Below are positions 1 to 7,947 of a stretch of DNA of 64,000 nucleotides, piece after piece. Numbering within the stretch: the stretch's first letter is position 1; every line of letters starts with the position of its first letter. The notes under the pieces are model-generated. The model was not told the origin of the DNA, ran no database searches, and worked only from the letters and a program-made list of their open reading frames with translations. The translations under genes and the position numbers were made by a program. Origin of the DNA: Catellatospora sichuanensis (GTDB lineage: Bacteria; Actinomycetota; Actinomycetes; Mycobacteriales; Micromonosporaceae). Location of the stretch: positions 25,354 to 89,353 of the forward strand of contig NZ_VIQO01000047.1 in the NCBI RefSeq assembly GCF_007483665.1, read 5' to 3'.

Positions 1-333
1 AACGTGCTGCGGGCCGGTGACCGGACCGCGGTCATCGACTGGGGCGCTGCGACCCGCGGTGCACCCGGGGCTGACCATGCCCGCACGCTTCTGCTGCTGC
101 GCTGGGCCGACCCGCTGCCCGACACACCGCTGGTGTCACGGGCGGTCATCGCGACCGGCCGCCGGCTGCTGGCCTCGGCGTACGCCCGCGCTTACCGGCG
201 AGGTTCGGCACCGCTGCAGCAGACCCAGTCATGGCTGACGGTGCACCTGGCGGCACGGCTGAGCGAGGGCATCGCCGCGGAGCGGGACATGCTGCTGCGC
301 CGGCTCCGCCGAGCACAGCACAACACCGTCTGA
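1..333 (+). CDS. Phosphotransferase (APH/kinase-like fold) C-terminal part, 5' end outside window
   Basis: The open frame runs in from base 1, so the gene begins upstream of the window; the GTG at position 4 is unlikely to be the true start. The visible 110 residues begin with VIDWGAATRGAPGADHART, which fits the metal-binding aspartate region (equivalent of DFG) of the aminoglycoside phosphotransferase/choline kinase fold, followed by the helical C-terminal lobe. Such proteins phosphorylate small molecules or act as protein-kinase-like enzymes; the substrate cannot be told. The catalytic-loop HxD motif would lie before the window. The stop is TGA at 331-333. The next genes run on the opposite strand, so no operon partner is visible. 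Family call is moderately sure; substrate is unknown. Confidence 0.6.
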   Translation, partial: NVLRAGDRTAVIDWGAATRGAPGADHARTLLLLRWADPLPDTPLVSRAVIATGRRLLASAYARAYRRGSAPLQQTQSWLTVHLAARLSEGIAAERDMLLRRLRRAQHNTV

Positions 334-638
334 GCCGCCGGCCTGCGCGTCATCTCGTGTTGATGCGCTGGCCGGCGGCGACTGCTCGGACCGATTGGCG
401 GTCAGCTCCAGCATGTAGCCATCGACCTCGCGGCACTGGTCGGCGTGGCCGAGGTAGCGCAAAGCTGTTTTGGGCCTGGTTATTTCAGCGCCACGCTTTG
501 CTGATCAGCCGGAACCCGTCGGCCTTCCTCTGCTGATCCCGCAGCCTGTGGTCGGGGTCGGCAGTTGGACGACCTGTCCCGCATCGGTGCACCGGGCTAA
601 GGCGGCGTTGACGTCCGCCCGGGAGCATGGGCATGGGC
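334..638. other. Intergenic stretch without a convincing gene
   Basis: About 305 bases between the phosphotransferase stop and the TusA-like stop. On the minus strand a short tail reading DQQRKADGFRLISKAWR ends at a TGA (485-487). It could be the remnant of a lost gene, but its upstream frame gives no recognisable protein. No rRNA, tRNA or clear terminator seen. Confidence 0.3.
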
Positions 639-932
639 TCAGTGTCGGGTCGGTTCGGGCCGCCACGGGTTGGTGCCGGGCGTCGTCGGCGGGGTCGAGG
701 TGAGCCGCAGCGCGTAGGTGGGCCGGTCGGCGGCGACTGGGCCGAGATACTCGTGCCCGGTCAGGTGGCACCAGGCGGGAAGATCCAGCGGCGCGGCCGG
801 GTCCGTGGCGACCACATGCACGACCGTGGCGGCCGGCAGCCCGGTGATGGACCGGCGCAGCTGCAAAAGCAAAACCACGCACGTCTGGTCGCCGCCATCG
901 AACACCACCGACGAAACGGGCCCACCGCTCAT
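639..932 (-). CDS. TusA-like sulfurtransferase/sulfur-carrier protein
   Basis: A 97-residue protein. The segment HVVATDPAAPLDLPAWCHLT, followed by GHEYLG, matches the second half of TusA/SirA proteins (ATDP, then the helix with D-P-W-C and the GHE motif). These small proteins carry sulfur as a persulfide between enzymes. The family's N-terminal CPxP motif is not intact: the equivalent position reads GGDQTCVVLLLQLRR, so Cys18 is the likely sulfur-bearing residue. The start ATG (932-930) overlaps the TGA of the upstream cysteine desulfurase gene (ATGA), so the two are translationally coupled. That neighbour is the usual sulfur donor for such carriers, which supports the call. The recipient pathway (thiolation, molybdopterin or sulfide handling) is not shown. 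Confidence 0.75.
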   Translation of the reverse strand: MSGGPVSSVVFDGGDQTCVVLLLQLRRSITGLPAATVVHVVATDPAAPLDLPAWCHLTGHEYLGPVAADRPTYALRLTSTPPTTPGTNPWRPEPTRH

Positions 933-2050
933 CGGCGACCGCCGCCGGCGGCGTCGGTCAGCAGGTCGGCTACGTGGCGGATGTCGGTTTCAGTGGTGCT
1001 CGCGCCCAGCGACAACCTGATCGCACCCGCAGCCCGCTGGACGTCCAGGCCCATCGCGGCCAGCACCGGCGAGCTGATGCTGCCGTCGTGGCAGGCCGAG
1101 CCGGTCGATGCCGCCAGCTGTGGCACCTGCGCGAGCAGCTGGGCACCGACGGTTCCTTCGATGCTTATGTTGAGGGTGTTGGGCAGCCGCTGTTCAAGGT
1201 GGCCGTTGAGGGCCACCCGGTCGCCGAGCGCGGTCATGAGCAGGCGGTGCAGTTGGTCGCGTAGCTCGGTGACGTGGGTGTGCCCGCCGGTGGTGGTCGC
1301 TTGCTGGGCGGCGGCTCCCAGGCCGGCGATCCCGGCGACGTTTTCGGTCCCGGATCGCAGGCCGTGTTCCTGGCCGCCGCCGCGGATGAGTGGCTGCACG
1401 GTGAGACCGTCGCGGATGTAGAGCGCGCCGACGCCTTTCGGGCCGCCGAACTTGTGCCCGGCGACGGTCAGCAGGTCCGCGCCGAGCTCATCAACCACGA
1501 ATGGGATCTTGCCGACGCTTTGGGCGGCGTCGGTGTGCAGCAGCGCCCCGGCACGGTGGGTGAGCGCGGCGAGTTCAGCGATGGGTTGGATGGTGCCGGT
1601 CTCGTTGTTGGCGTGCATGACCGTGACCAGGATGGTGTCGGGGGTGAGCGCGGCGGCCAGGTCGGCGGCCCGGACCAGGCCGTACTCGTCGACGGGCAGC
1701 ACGGTCAGGCGGAGGTCGTGGCGAGTCAAGGCGCGGCAGGTTTCCAGGACCGCGGGGTGTTCGGTGGCCTGGGTGATGACGTGCCCGGTGCGGCCTGCGG
1801 TCGTGCCGTTGATGGCCAGGGTGTTAGCTTCGCTGCCGCAGCCGGTGAACACGATCTCCTGCGGTCGGGCGCCCAGCAGGTGCGCGAGCTGTGTGCGGGC
1901 GGTGGCGACTGCTTGGCGTGGAGCCTGTCCGTATTGGTGGCTGCTGGACGGGTTGCCGAACTGGGTGCCGAGGTAGGCGACCATCGTGTCCAGCACGCCC
2001 GGGGCCAGGGGTGTGGTGGCGTTGTGATCCAGATACACCGGCAGCTCCAT
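929..2050 (-). CDS. Cysteine desulfurase, NifS/IscS class (PLP-dependent)
   Basis: A 373-residue protein starting MELPVYLDHNATTPLAPG, the classical N-terminus of NifS/IscS. It removes sulfur from L-cysteine to give alanine and an enzyme persulfide for iron-sulfur clusters or thio-cofactors. Visible motifs are HANNETG, HTDAAQSVGK, the PLP-lysine region AGHKFGGPKGVGALYI and the catalytic cysteine loop STGSACHDG. The ATG at 2050 is preferred over far upstream codons because AGAAGGG lies about 9 bases before it; a GTG two codons earlier is possible. The 98 residues upstream in the open frame do not look native. It sits 14 bases after the ArsR-rhodanese gene and overlaps the TusA-like gene, making a three-gene sulfur-transfer operon. 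Confidence 0.93.
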   Translation of the reverse strand: MELPVYLDHNATTPLAPGVLDTMVAYLGTQFGNPSSSHQYGQAPRQAVATARTQLAHLLGARPQEIVFTGCGSEANTLAINGTTAGRTGHVITQATEHPAVLETCRALTRHDLRLTVLPVDEYGLVRAADLAAALTPDTILVTVMHANNETGTIQPIAELAALTHRAGALLHTDAAQSVGKIPFVVDELGADLLTVAGHKFGGPKGVGALYIRDGLTVQPLIRGGGQEHGLRSGTENVAGIAGLGAAAQQATTTGGHTHVTELRDQLHRLLMTALGDRVALNGHLEQRLPNTLNISIEGTVGAQLLAQVPQLAASTGSACHDGSISSPVLAAMGLDVQRAAGAIRLSLGASTTETDIRHVADLLTDAAGGGRR

Positions 2051-2064
2051 GACCACTGACCCTT

Positions 2065-2730
2065 CTAGGCCTGGGGGGCCAGCGGCAGGCCGGCCAGTCG
2101 CCATTCGGTGACGCCGTCGGTCAGCCGAGCCGCTCGGCGGCCGTGCCGCTGCAGCACCATGACGGCTTCGTAGGCGAAGACGCAGTACGGGCCGCGGCAG
2201 TACGCCACAACCTCCCGGTCGGCGGGCACCTCGTCCAGGCGTGCTTCGAGCTCCTCGATGGGGATGTTGACCGCTCCAGGCAGGTGCCCAGCGTTGTACT
2301 CCACCTCCGGACGCACGTCGACCAGCGTCAGCTCCTGTGCCTGCATGCATCGCAGCAGGTCGTCGCGGTCGACGGCCGCGATGGTGGTGTCCTCGCCGAG
2401 GTAGGCGTCGCGGGCCGAGCGCACGTCCGGCAGCCGGGAGGCGGCCAGCTCGCGGGCACGGACCAGCAGGTCCAGCACGTCGTGTCCGGCGATGCTGTAG
2501 AAGATGCGGGTCCCGTCGCGGCGGGTGGTGACCAGGCCGGCCTGCTTGAGCGTCTGCAGGTGTGCTGACGCGGTGGTGAGGTTCAGGCCCGCCGCGGCAG
2601 ACAGGGCATCGACGGTGCGTTCGGACTGGGCCAGCAGGTCCAGCAGTTCGAGGCGCTTGCCGTGGCCGATGGCCTTGCCGACCCGTGCGAGCTGCTCGAA
2701 CAGGGCTGCTTTGCGGTTCGTGTCACCCAT
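2065..2730 (-). CDS. ArsR-family HTH regulator fused to a rhodanese domain
   Basis: A 221-residue protein. Residues about 5-95 form an ArsR-type winged helix (TVDALSAAAGLNLTTASAHL recognition region, then GTRIFYSI wing). Residues about 115-215 form a rhodanese domain with the active-site loop CRGPYC and preceding DVRPEVEYNAGHLPGAVNIP. ArsR proteins repress transcription and release DNA when they sense a ligand. Here the rhodanese domain suggests sulfane sulfur or persulfide as the signal; this is inference. The ATG at 2730 is chosen because GGAGG lies 9 bases upstream; the ATG at 2739 would abut the Shine-Dalgarno sequence. The gene heads the minus-strand sulfur operon and is divergent from the MBL-rhodanese gene, with a shared 68-base control region. 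Confidence 0.88.
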   Translation of the reverse strand: MGDTNRKAALFEQLARVGKAIGHGKRLELLDLLAQSERTVDALSAAAGLNLTTASAHLQTLKQAGLVTTRRDGTRIFYSIAGHDVLDLLVRARELAASRLPDVRSARDAYLGEDTTIAAVDRDDLLRCMQAQELTLVDVRPEVEYNAGHLPGAVNIPIEELEARLDEVPADREVVAYCRGPYCVFAYEAVMVLQRHGRRAARLTDGVTEWRLAGLPLAPQA

Positions 2731-2798
2731 GCTCGCCATCCTCCAAACTTCCATGGAATAGTATCAGACATGTGGCGGTGCCGACGAAGGAGCACACG
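2731..2798. promoter_or_regulatory. Divergent control region of the sulfur island with a palindrome
   Basis: Only 68 bases separate the two divergent starts. It contains the perfect 10-base palindrome TTCCATGGAA (2749-2758), followed at once by TAGTAT (2759-2764), a possible -10 hexamer for the plus strand; on the other strand TACTAT gives a similar match. An autoregulatory operator for the adjacent ArsR-rhodanese protein is likely but unproven. GGAGG (minus strand) and GAAGGAG (2786-2792, plus) are the ribosome binding sites. Confidence 0.45.
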
Positions 2799-4157
2799 AT
2801 GATCGACGACCACCTGACCGCCCTGGTCGACGAAGGCCTGGGCAACAGCGCCTACCTGCTCGACCTCGGCGAAGGCCGCGCACTGGCCGTCGACCCGCCC
2901 CGCGACCTTCGCGCCCTGCGCGCCGCCGCCGACCGACGCGGACTACGCATCGCCTACGCCGCCGACACCCACCTGCACGCCGACTTCCTCACCGGCGCCG
3001 TCCAACTCGCCACCGACGACGGTGCGACGATCCTGGCCTCCGCAGCCGGGATGCGCGCCTTCGACCACCGCGGCCTGCACGACGGCGACGAGATCAACCT
3101 CGGCGGACTGACCCTGCGTGCGCTGGCCACACCGGGGCACACCGACGAGCACCTGTCGTTCCTGCTCCTTGACGCCGGCACCCCGGTCGGGGTGTTCACC
3201 GGCGGATCGCTGATCGTCGGCGCGGCCGCCCGCACCGACCTGCTCGGCGCCGACCGCACCGTCGAACTCGCCCACGCCCAGCACGCGTCGCTGCAGCGGC
3301 TGGCCGCGCTGCCCGACGCGACCGCGGTGTGGCCCACCCACGGCGCCGGATCGTTCTGCTCGTCGCCTCCCGGCGCCGCCCGCACCTCCACCATCGGCGC
3401 CGAGAAGGCGACCAACCCGCTGCTGGCAGCTGCCGACGCCGACGCCTTCGCACGGCAGCTGACCGAAAGCCTTGGCAGCTACCCCGCCTACTTCACCTGG
3501 CTAGCCGACATCAACCGGCAGGGACCGCCTGTGCTATCCGCCGAGCCGCTACTACCCGCCCTGACCGCCGACCATGTCCAAGCCCTGCTGCGCGACGGGG
3601 CAGTGGCCGTCGACGTCCGCCCGATCACCGACGTCGCCGCCGTACACATCCCCGGCGCCGTCTCGATCGCGCTTCGCCCGGCGTTCGCCACCTGGCTCGG
3701 CTGGGTCATCGACCCCGAGACGCCGATCGTCATCGTCCGCAACCCCGACCAGCCCGCCGCCGACATCCTCTGGCCCGCACTCAACATCGGCTACACCCGC
3801 ATCGTCGGCGAACTGGCCGGCGGCATGCCCGCCTGGACCGCCACCGGACGCCCCACGACCACCACCAGCCTTGTCGCGCCCACTGACATCCGCGGCCACG
3901 TGCTCGACATCCGCCAGGACAGCGAATACCAGGCCGGGCACCTGCCGAAAGCCATACACATCGAGCTCGGCGAGCTCCATGCACGCACCAGCGACGTCGA
4001 GGCAGGGCCGGTGACGGTCATGTGCGGGCACGGCGAACGCGCGATGACCGCAGCCACCCTGCTGCAACGCCACGGCCGCCACGACGTCGCCGTCCTCGAC
4101 GGCGGCGCCGACGACTGGGCCCGCACCACCGGCGTCTCCCTGCAGGAGGGCAAGTGA
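2799..4157 (+). CDS. Metallo-beta-lactamase/double-rhodanese protein (persulfide dioxygenase-like)
   Basis: A 452-residue protein. Residues about 5-230 are a metallo-beta-lactamase fold with THLHADFLTG (the HxHxD metal motif), ATPGHTDEH and WPTHGAG. Two rhodanese domains follow: one near residues 255-345, whose active cysteine is replaced (IVIVRNPDQP), and one near 360-450 with an intact loop CGHGER. This architecture resembles persulfide dioxygenase/BlhA-type proteins that oxidise or move sulfane sulfur in the cytoplasm. The ATG at 2799 follows GAAGGAG at good spacing; a 38-residue in-frame extension upstream is rejected as it overlaps the divergent promoter. It overlaps the MFS gene by GTGA, so both are likely cotranscribed under the ArsR-rhodanese regulator. 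Confidence 0.85.
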   Translation: MIDDHLTALVDEGLGNSAYLLDLGEGRALAVDPPRDLRALRAAADRRGLRIAYAADTHLHADFLTGAVQLATDDGATILASAAGMRAFDHRGLHDGDEINLGGLTLRALATPGHTDEHLSFLLLDAGTPVGVFTGGSLIVGAAARTDLLGADRTVELAHAQHASLQRLAALPDATAVWPTHGAGSFCSSPPGAARTSTIGAEKATNPLLAAADADAFARQLTESLGSYPAYFTWLADINRQGPPVLSAEPLLPALTADHVQALLRDGAVAVDVRPITDVAAVHIPGAVSIALRPAFATWLGWVIDPETPIVIVRNPDQPAADILWPALNIGYTRIVGELAGGMPAWTATGRPTTTTSLVAPTDIRGHVLDIRQDSEYQAGHLPKAIHIELGELHARTSDVEAGPVTVMCGHGERAMTAATLLQRHGRHDVAVLDGGADDWARTTGVSLQEGK

Positions 4158-5425
4158 GCACCACGACCACCGCCGCACCCACCCGGCCGATCCGGCTGGG
4201 CCTGCGCGAGAACCTCGCCCAGTTCACCCTCCTGGTCGCCGTCAACGCCCTGGTCGGAGGCATGATCGGCCAGGAACGCACCGTCCTGCCGCTGCTGGCC
4301 GACCAGATCTTCGCCCTCAGTGCCTTCACCGCCACGCTCACCTTCATCGTCGCGTTCGGCGTCACCAAAGCCCTGACCAACCTCGCCGCCGGCAGCCTGT
4401 CCGACCGCTACGGACGCAAACCCGTCCTCGTCGCCGGATGGCTCATCGGCCTTCCCGTGCCGCTGCTGCTGATCTGGGCACCGTCATGGGGCTGGGTCAT
4501 CGCCGCCAACATCCTGCTCGGCATCAACCAGGGCCTGACCTGGTCCACCACCATCGTCATGAAGATCGACCTCGTCGGGCCCGCCAGACGCGGCCTGGCC
4601 ATGGGCTTCAACGAAGCAGCCGGATACATGGCGGTCGCGGCCACCGCGCTGGCCACCGGCTGGCTGGCCGCCGAACACGGCCTACGACCCACACCGTTCT
4701 ACCTCGGCCTCGCCTTCGCCGCCCTCGGCCTGGGACTGTCCACGATCTTCGTACGCGAAACCCGCGACTACGCCCGCCACGAAGCCGCCAACCACGTACC
4801 AGCCAACAGCGACCACCACGACGAACTCACCAGCAGGCAGATCTTCACACTGACGTCCTTCCGGGAGAAGGCCCTGTCAGCGGCAAGCCAGGCCGGGCTC
4901 GTCAACAACCTCAACGACGGCCTCGCCTGGGGCCTCTACCCCATCCTGTTCGCCACCTCCGGCCTCGGCGTCGCCCGCATCGGCGTCCTCGTCGCCCTCT
5001 ACCCCGCCGTCTGGGGTCTCGGGCAGATGCTCACCGGCTGGCTGTCCGACCACTGGGGCCGCAAATGGCTCATCACCGCCGGCATGCTCCTGCAAGCCGC
5101 CGGCATCGGCCTGGTCGCCGCCGCCCACACCTTCACCCCATGGGCCATCGCCGCGATCCTCATGGGCGCCGGAACCGCCCTGGTCTACCCCACCCTGCTC
5201 GCCGTCATCGGCGACGTCGCCCACCCCGCCTGGCGCGCCCGCTCCGTCGGCGTCTACCGGCTCTGGCGCGACCTCGGCTACGCCGTCGGCGCGCTCATCG
5301 CCGGCATCACCGCAGACCTGTTCGGCATCCGCCCCGCCATCTGGACCATCGCCGCCATCACCGCCGCCTCCGGCCTCATCGTCGCCATGCGCATGTACGA
5401 AACCCACCGGCCCAGCGCGACCTGA
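4154..5425 (+). CDS. Major facilitator superfamily transporter
   Basis: A 423-residue membrane protein with about 12 hydrophobic helices. The first cytoplasmic loop motif is GSLSDRYGRKPVLVAGW, and the repeated motif in the second half is GWLSDHWGRKWLITAG; both are the MFS A-motif. The GTG start (4154) overlaps the stop of the MBL-rhodanese gene, with AGGAGGG just upstream; the longer open frame beginning near 4022 is overlapped by that gene and is rejected. The substrate is not evident. The context suggests export or uptake of a sulfur compound, or a toxic product of sulfur stress, but this is inference from neighbourhood only. A proton-coupled mechanism is typical of the family. Confidence 0.85.
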   Translation: MSTTTTAAPTRPIRLGLRENLAQFTLLVAVNALVGGMIGQERTVLPLLADQIFALSAFTATLTFIVAFGVTKALTNLAAGSLSDRYGRKPVLVAGWLIGLPVPLLLIWAPSWGWVIAANILLGINQGLTWSTTIVMKIDLVGPARRGLAMGFNEAAGYMAVAATALATGWLAAEHGLRPTPFYLGLAFAALGLGLSTIFVRETRDYARHEAANHVPANSDHHDELTSRQIFTLTSFREKALSAASQAGLVNNLNDGLAWGLYPILFATSGLGVARIGVLVALYPAVWGLGQMLTGWLSDHWGRKWLITAGMLLQAAGIGLVAAAHTFTPWAIAAILMGAGTALVYPTLLAVIGDVAHPAWRARSVGVYRLWRDLGYAVGALIAGITADLFGIRPAIWTIAAITAASGLIVAMRMYETHRPSAT

Positions 5426-5547
5426 CCAGAGGCCACGTCGACGTAGGTCGAGCTAAGGGCGCCCCCTGATCTCCCCCGCGCATCTAAAGCGCACACCGCA
5501 CCTGGCGATGTCAGCAGGTTGCCCAGTTCAGAGCACGTTTGGTGCGC

Positions 5548-5583
5548 TTGACATTCGCCTTATGAAAGTCGTAGCTTTCGTTC
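5548..5583 (+). promoter_or_regulatory. Promoter with overlapping palindrome; predicts a leaderless mRNA
   Basis: TTGACA (5548-5553) and TAGCTT (5572-5577) are separated by 18 bases. Transcription would start about 7 bases later, at or next to the GTG at 5584, so the message is probably leaderless; there is no Shine-Dalgarno sequence. The -10 region lies inside an inverted repeat, GAAAG (5564-5568) / CTTTC (5575-5579), with another ACTTTC just inside the gene (5590-5595). This is a plausible operator for the ArsR protein it drives. Confidence 0.55.
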
Positions 5584-5907
5584 GTGGCTACTTTCAAAGC
5601 ACATGAGGGCTGGGAGGCCTTGGGTGATCCCAGCCGCTTCGCCATCGTGCAGTGCCTGGCCGAGCGGCCCCGAGACGTCGGAGAGCTGGCCGGTCAGTTG
5701 CCGATCACCCGCCAGGCCGTGTCGCAGCATCTTCGGGTGCTCAAAGGGGCCGGGCTCGTCTCAGCCGAGCCGGTGGGCACGCGCCGGATCTACCGACTGA
5801 ACCCGGCCGGGGTGACCGCACTAAAAGACCAGCTCGACACGTTCTGGCGCCGCGCGTTGGACGGCTTTCAGAACGCTGTCGAGCACAAACCAGAGGAGAA
5901 GTCATGA
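5584..5907 (+). CDS. ArsR-family winged-helix regulator (SRPBCC-operon type)
   Basis: A 107-residue protein, the normal length for the family. Residues 10-95 hold the winged helix: EALGDPSRFAIVQCLAERP, recognition helix ITRQAVSQHLRVLKGAGLV and wing VGTRRIYRLNP. No metal-binding cysteine cluster of the ArsR/SmtB kind is visible, and the C-terminal DTFWRRALDGFQ is typical of the subgroup paired with AHSA1/SRPBCC proteins. It most likely represses its own operon. The GTG start coincides with the predicted transcription start. Its stop overlaps the ATG of the next gene (ATGA), so the downstream SRPBCC genes are coexpressed. Confidence 0.88.
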   Translation: MATFKAHEGWEALGDPSRFAIVQCLAERPRDVGELAGQLPITRQAVSQHLRVLKGAGLVSAEPVGTRRIYRLNPAGVTALKDQLDTFWRRALDGFQNAVEHKPEEKS

Positions 5908-6383
5908 CACAGGCAGGTTCTACGGTGGTCCGTCGACAGGTCGTGGTCAACGCGCCGATCGACAAGGCATTCAGCGTGTTCACCGACCGGTTCGGCGACT
6001 TCAAACCGCGAGAGCACAACCTGCTGGCAGTGCCGATCACCGAAACCGTGTTCGAACCCAGAGTCGGCGGGAACATCGTCGACCGCGGCGAAGACGGCAG
6101 CGAATGCCGCTGGGCGCGCATCCTCGCCTACGACCCGCCGCACCGCGTGGTGTTCACCTGGGACATCGGCCCCACCTGGCAGATCGAGACCAACCCCGCC
6201 CTCACCAGTGAAGTCGAAGTGACCTTCACCGCCGAAACAGGCGACCGCACCCGCGTCGATCTCGAACACCGCCACCTCGACCGGCACGGACCCGGCTGGG
6301 AATCGGTCCGCGACGGCGTCGAGCACGACCAGGGCTGGCCCCTGTACCTGAACCGGTACACCGCGCTGTTCGACCAGGCATAA
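5904..6383 (+). CDS. SRPBCC (AHSA1-type) domain protein
   Basis: A 159-residue protein of the START/Bet v1-like SRPBCC superfamily: VVNAPIDKAFSVFTDRFGDF at the start, central RWARILAYDPPHRVVFTWDI, and a long C-terminal helix ending YLNRYTALFDQA. These proteins form a ligand-binding cavity; in ArsR-linked operons the true ligand is usually unknown. The ATG at 5904 overlaps the ArsR stop and follows AGAGGAGAA. A longer open frame upstream overlaps the ArsR gene in another phase and is rejected. It is followed after two bases by a second SRPBCC gene. Confidence 0.85.
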   Translation: MTQAGSTVVRRQVVVNAPIDKAFSVFTDRFGDFKPREHNLLAVPITETVFEPRVGGNIVDRGEDGSECRWARILAYDPPHRVVFTWDIGPTWQIETNPALTSEVEVTFTAETGDRTRVDLEHRHLDRHGPGWESVRDGVEHDQGWPLYLNRYTALFDQA

Positions 6384-6385
6384 CC

Positions 6386-6826
6386 ATGGCAGCGATCACC
6401 ACCACGATCCAGGTCGAGCGGCCCGCCGCCGACGTGTTCAGCTATGTCACCGACCCCACCCGCTTCCACGAATGGCAGCAGGGCGTCGTCGGCGGACACA
6501 TGGACACCGCAGCCGAGCCCACTGTCGGCACCCGGTGCGTCACCACGCGGCGGATCGGCGGCAAGAACCGGTCCAGTGTTTCCACCGTCACCCGCATCGA
6601 CCCGACGAAAAGGTGGGCTGTCCAAGGCATCGACGGACCCATTCGCGCCACCGTCGACCTAACGGTCCAACCGATCACGGCCGGCAGCTCTCAGCTGACT
6701 ATCAGCGTCGACTTCACCGGACACGGCATCGGCAAGATCCTCGTCCCACTCATGGTGCGACCCGAGGCCCGCAAGGCGATGCCGAACAACCTCGCGGCGC
6801 TGAAACGCAACCTCGAAGAACACTGA
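6386..6826 (+). CDS. SRPBCC/polyketide-cyclase-like protein
   Basis: A 146-residue SRPBCC-fold protein (MAAITTTIQVERPAADVFSY, then DPTRFHEWQQGV). The central strand region holds GTRCVTTRRIGGKNR, and the C-terminal helix includes RPEARKAMPNNLAALKRN. It matches the polyketide cyclase/dehydrase-like branch, in which many members only bind small hydrophobic ligands. It is the last gene of the ArsR-SRPBCC operon. It differs from the preceding SRPBCC protein, so the pair is not a recent duplication. No enzymatic role can be assigned. Confidence 0.82.
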   Translation: MAAITTTIQVERPAADVFSYVTDPTRFHEWQQGVVGGHMDTAAEPTVGTRCVTTRRIGGKNRSSVSTVTRIDPTKRWAVQGIDGPIRATVDLTVQPITAGSSQLTISVDFTGHGIGKILVPLMVRPEARKAMPNNLAALKRNLEEH

Positions 6827-7230
6827 CGCACCACCAAGGCACAGCGCCGCGACCATGGGCCCGACAAATCACATGGTCGCGGCGCAGGTGGTGAGACCAA
6901 CCTGCCCTACGCCATATATGCCTGGCCCCGCATGGTGCAGGCGCCGTGGCGACGCCAGTCCGCCGTGGCTGCGTGTGCACGTCGCCGCGGTGGCACTGAT
7001 CACCGGGCTGTTCCTGATCGGTTTCGTGGACACCGCGCTGTACCTGCCGCGCGTCCGCCACGACGCAGACCCCGCCCGTAAAGCCGACAGAGCAGCGCGC
7101 AGTTGCGCTCCGCCGCGGGCCTGGGTTCGTCGTTGTCCGTGGGTCTGTTACCCGTCGCCATGTGGGGACTGCGCCCGAGGAAGCGAACGGCACATCCCGC
7201 TTGTCGGAGCTGCGCTCTACTCTCGTCTTC
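6827..7230 (+). pseudogene. Intergenic stretch with a possible membrane-protein fragment
   Basis: No intact gene. Around 6965-7060 one frame encodes a hydrophobic segment, VAAVALITGLFLIGFVD, followed by a charged stretch (RVRHDADPARKADRA), as in a transmembrane protein. The frame has no good start and the following sequence makes sense only in another phase. A broken membrane-protein gene is possible; chance coding in GC-rich DNA cannot be excluded. Confidence 0.2.
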
Positions 7231-7947
7231 ATGGGCATCACTCCCGCACACGTGCGCCGTCCGCTCTACGCAGCCCTGCGTGACGGACGCACCCCGCTCG
7301 AAGATCAGGAAGCGCTCGCTGCGAACTGGCTAAGGGCGCAGCCTGGCTCGCCAATGATCCTCGTAAGCGCCATCCGGGACTTCGGCAACAGCACCCTTGC
7401 CGACGACTTCCCGCGTACCGCGGTCGAGAAGCTCGGGCGGCATACCTCCGTCTCCCACCGCGGGCCTCTGCTGGTCGCATGGCCCGCGGCAGAGAACCTT
7501 TCTCAGTTACAGCATGCTGATGAGGCAACTGCGATCTGCGTCATCGAGGGTGGCGACGTCCTACAGCAGCCGTGGCTTCGCGCCCAGCGGGCCATCGATC
7601 TCGCCACCGGCGAACGTCTGGAGTCCAGGTCCGACCTCGTGTCAGCAGTTGTGGCCGTTGCGCTTAAGTCACTCGTTCCCAAGCTCAACGGGCTCAGTTC
7701 ATCATTTGACAGGCCAACCGTGATCGACGCGCTCTGCCACCTCAAGGCAGGCGGCTATGAGATCGACCCCGCGGGGGTATATGAGTTCGCGTTGCAGGCC
7801 GGCGCTGAAGGCGACGAGGCACTACTGATGCACGAGGTGGCTAACGGGCTACGGAAGGGACACAACTACCGACGAAGCCAGCGCCTCAAGCCGGAGATTG
7901 TCCGTCGCTGGGAGTCGGAAGCTGCGGCACTGACCGACCTCCCGTAG
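7231..7947 (+). CDS. Hypothetical protein of unknown family
   Basis: A 238-residue protein when counted from the ATG at 7231; the same frame extends to a GTG at 7162. The reading is open with normal actinobacterial codon bias and a plausible amino-acid mix. I do not recognise a family. The N-terminal half reads GITPAHVRRPLYAALRDGR and later VSAIRDFGNSTLADDFPRTA, suggesting an alpha-helical domain; the C-terminal third (EFALQAGAEGDEALLMHEVA) is helical and ends in a basic stretch KGHNYRRSQRLK. No signal peptide or membrane segment is seen. It stands alone next to the tRNA-like remnant and before the defence genes, so it may be cargo of the island. Confidence 0.55.
   Translation: MGITPAHVRRPLYAALRDGRTPLEDQEALAANWLRAQPGSPMILVSAIRDFGNSTLADDFPRTAVEKLGRHTSVSHRGPLLVAWPAAENLSQLQHADEATAICVIEGGDVLQQPWLRAQRAIDLATGERLESRSDLVSAVVAVALKSLVPKLNGLSSSFDRPTVIDALCHLKAGGYEIDPAGVYEFALQAGAEGDEALLMHEVANGLRKGHNYRRSQRLKPEIVRRWESEAAALTDLP

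Noticed and set aside
3552..4178. Minus-strand frame opposite the MBL-rhodanese gene
   Set aside because: Gly/Ala/Val-rich shadow of the real gene, without a ribosome binding site or domain.
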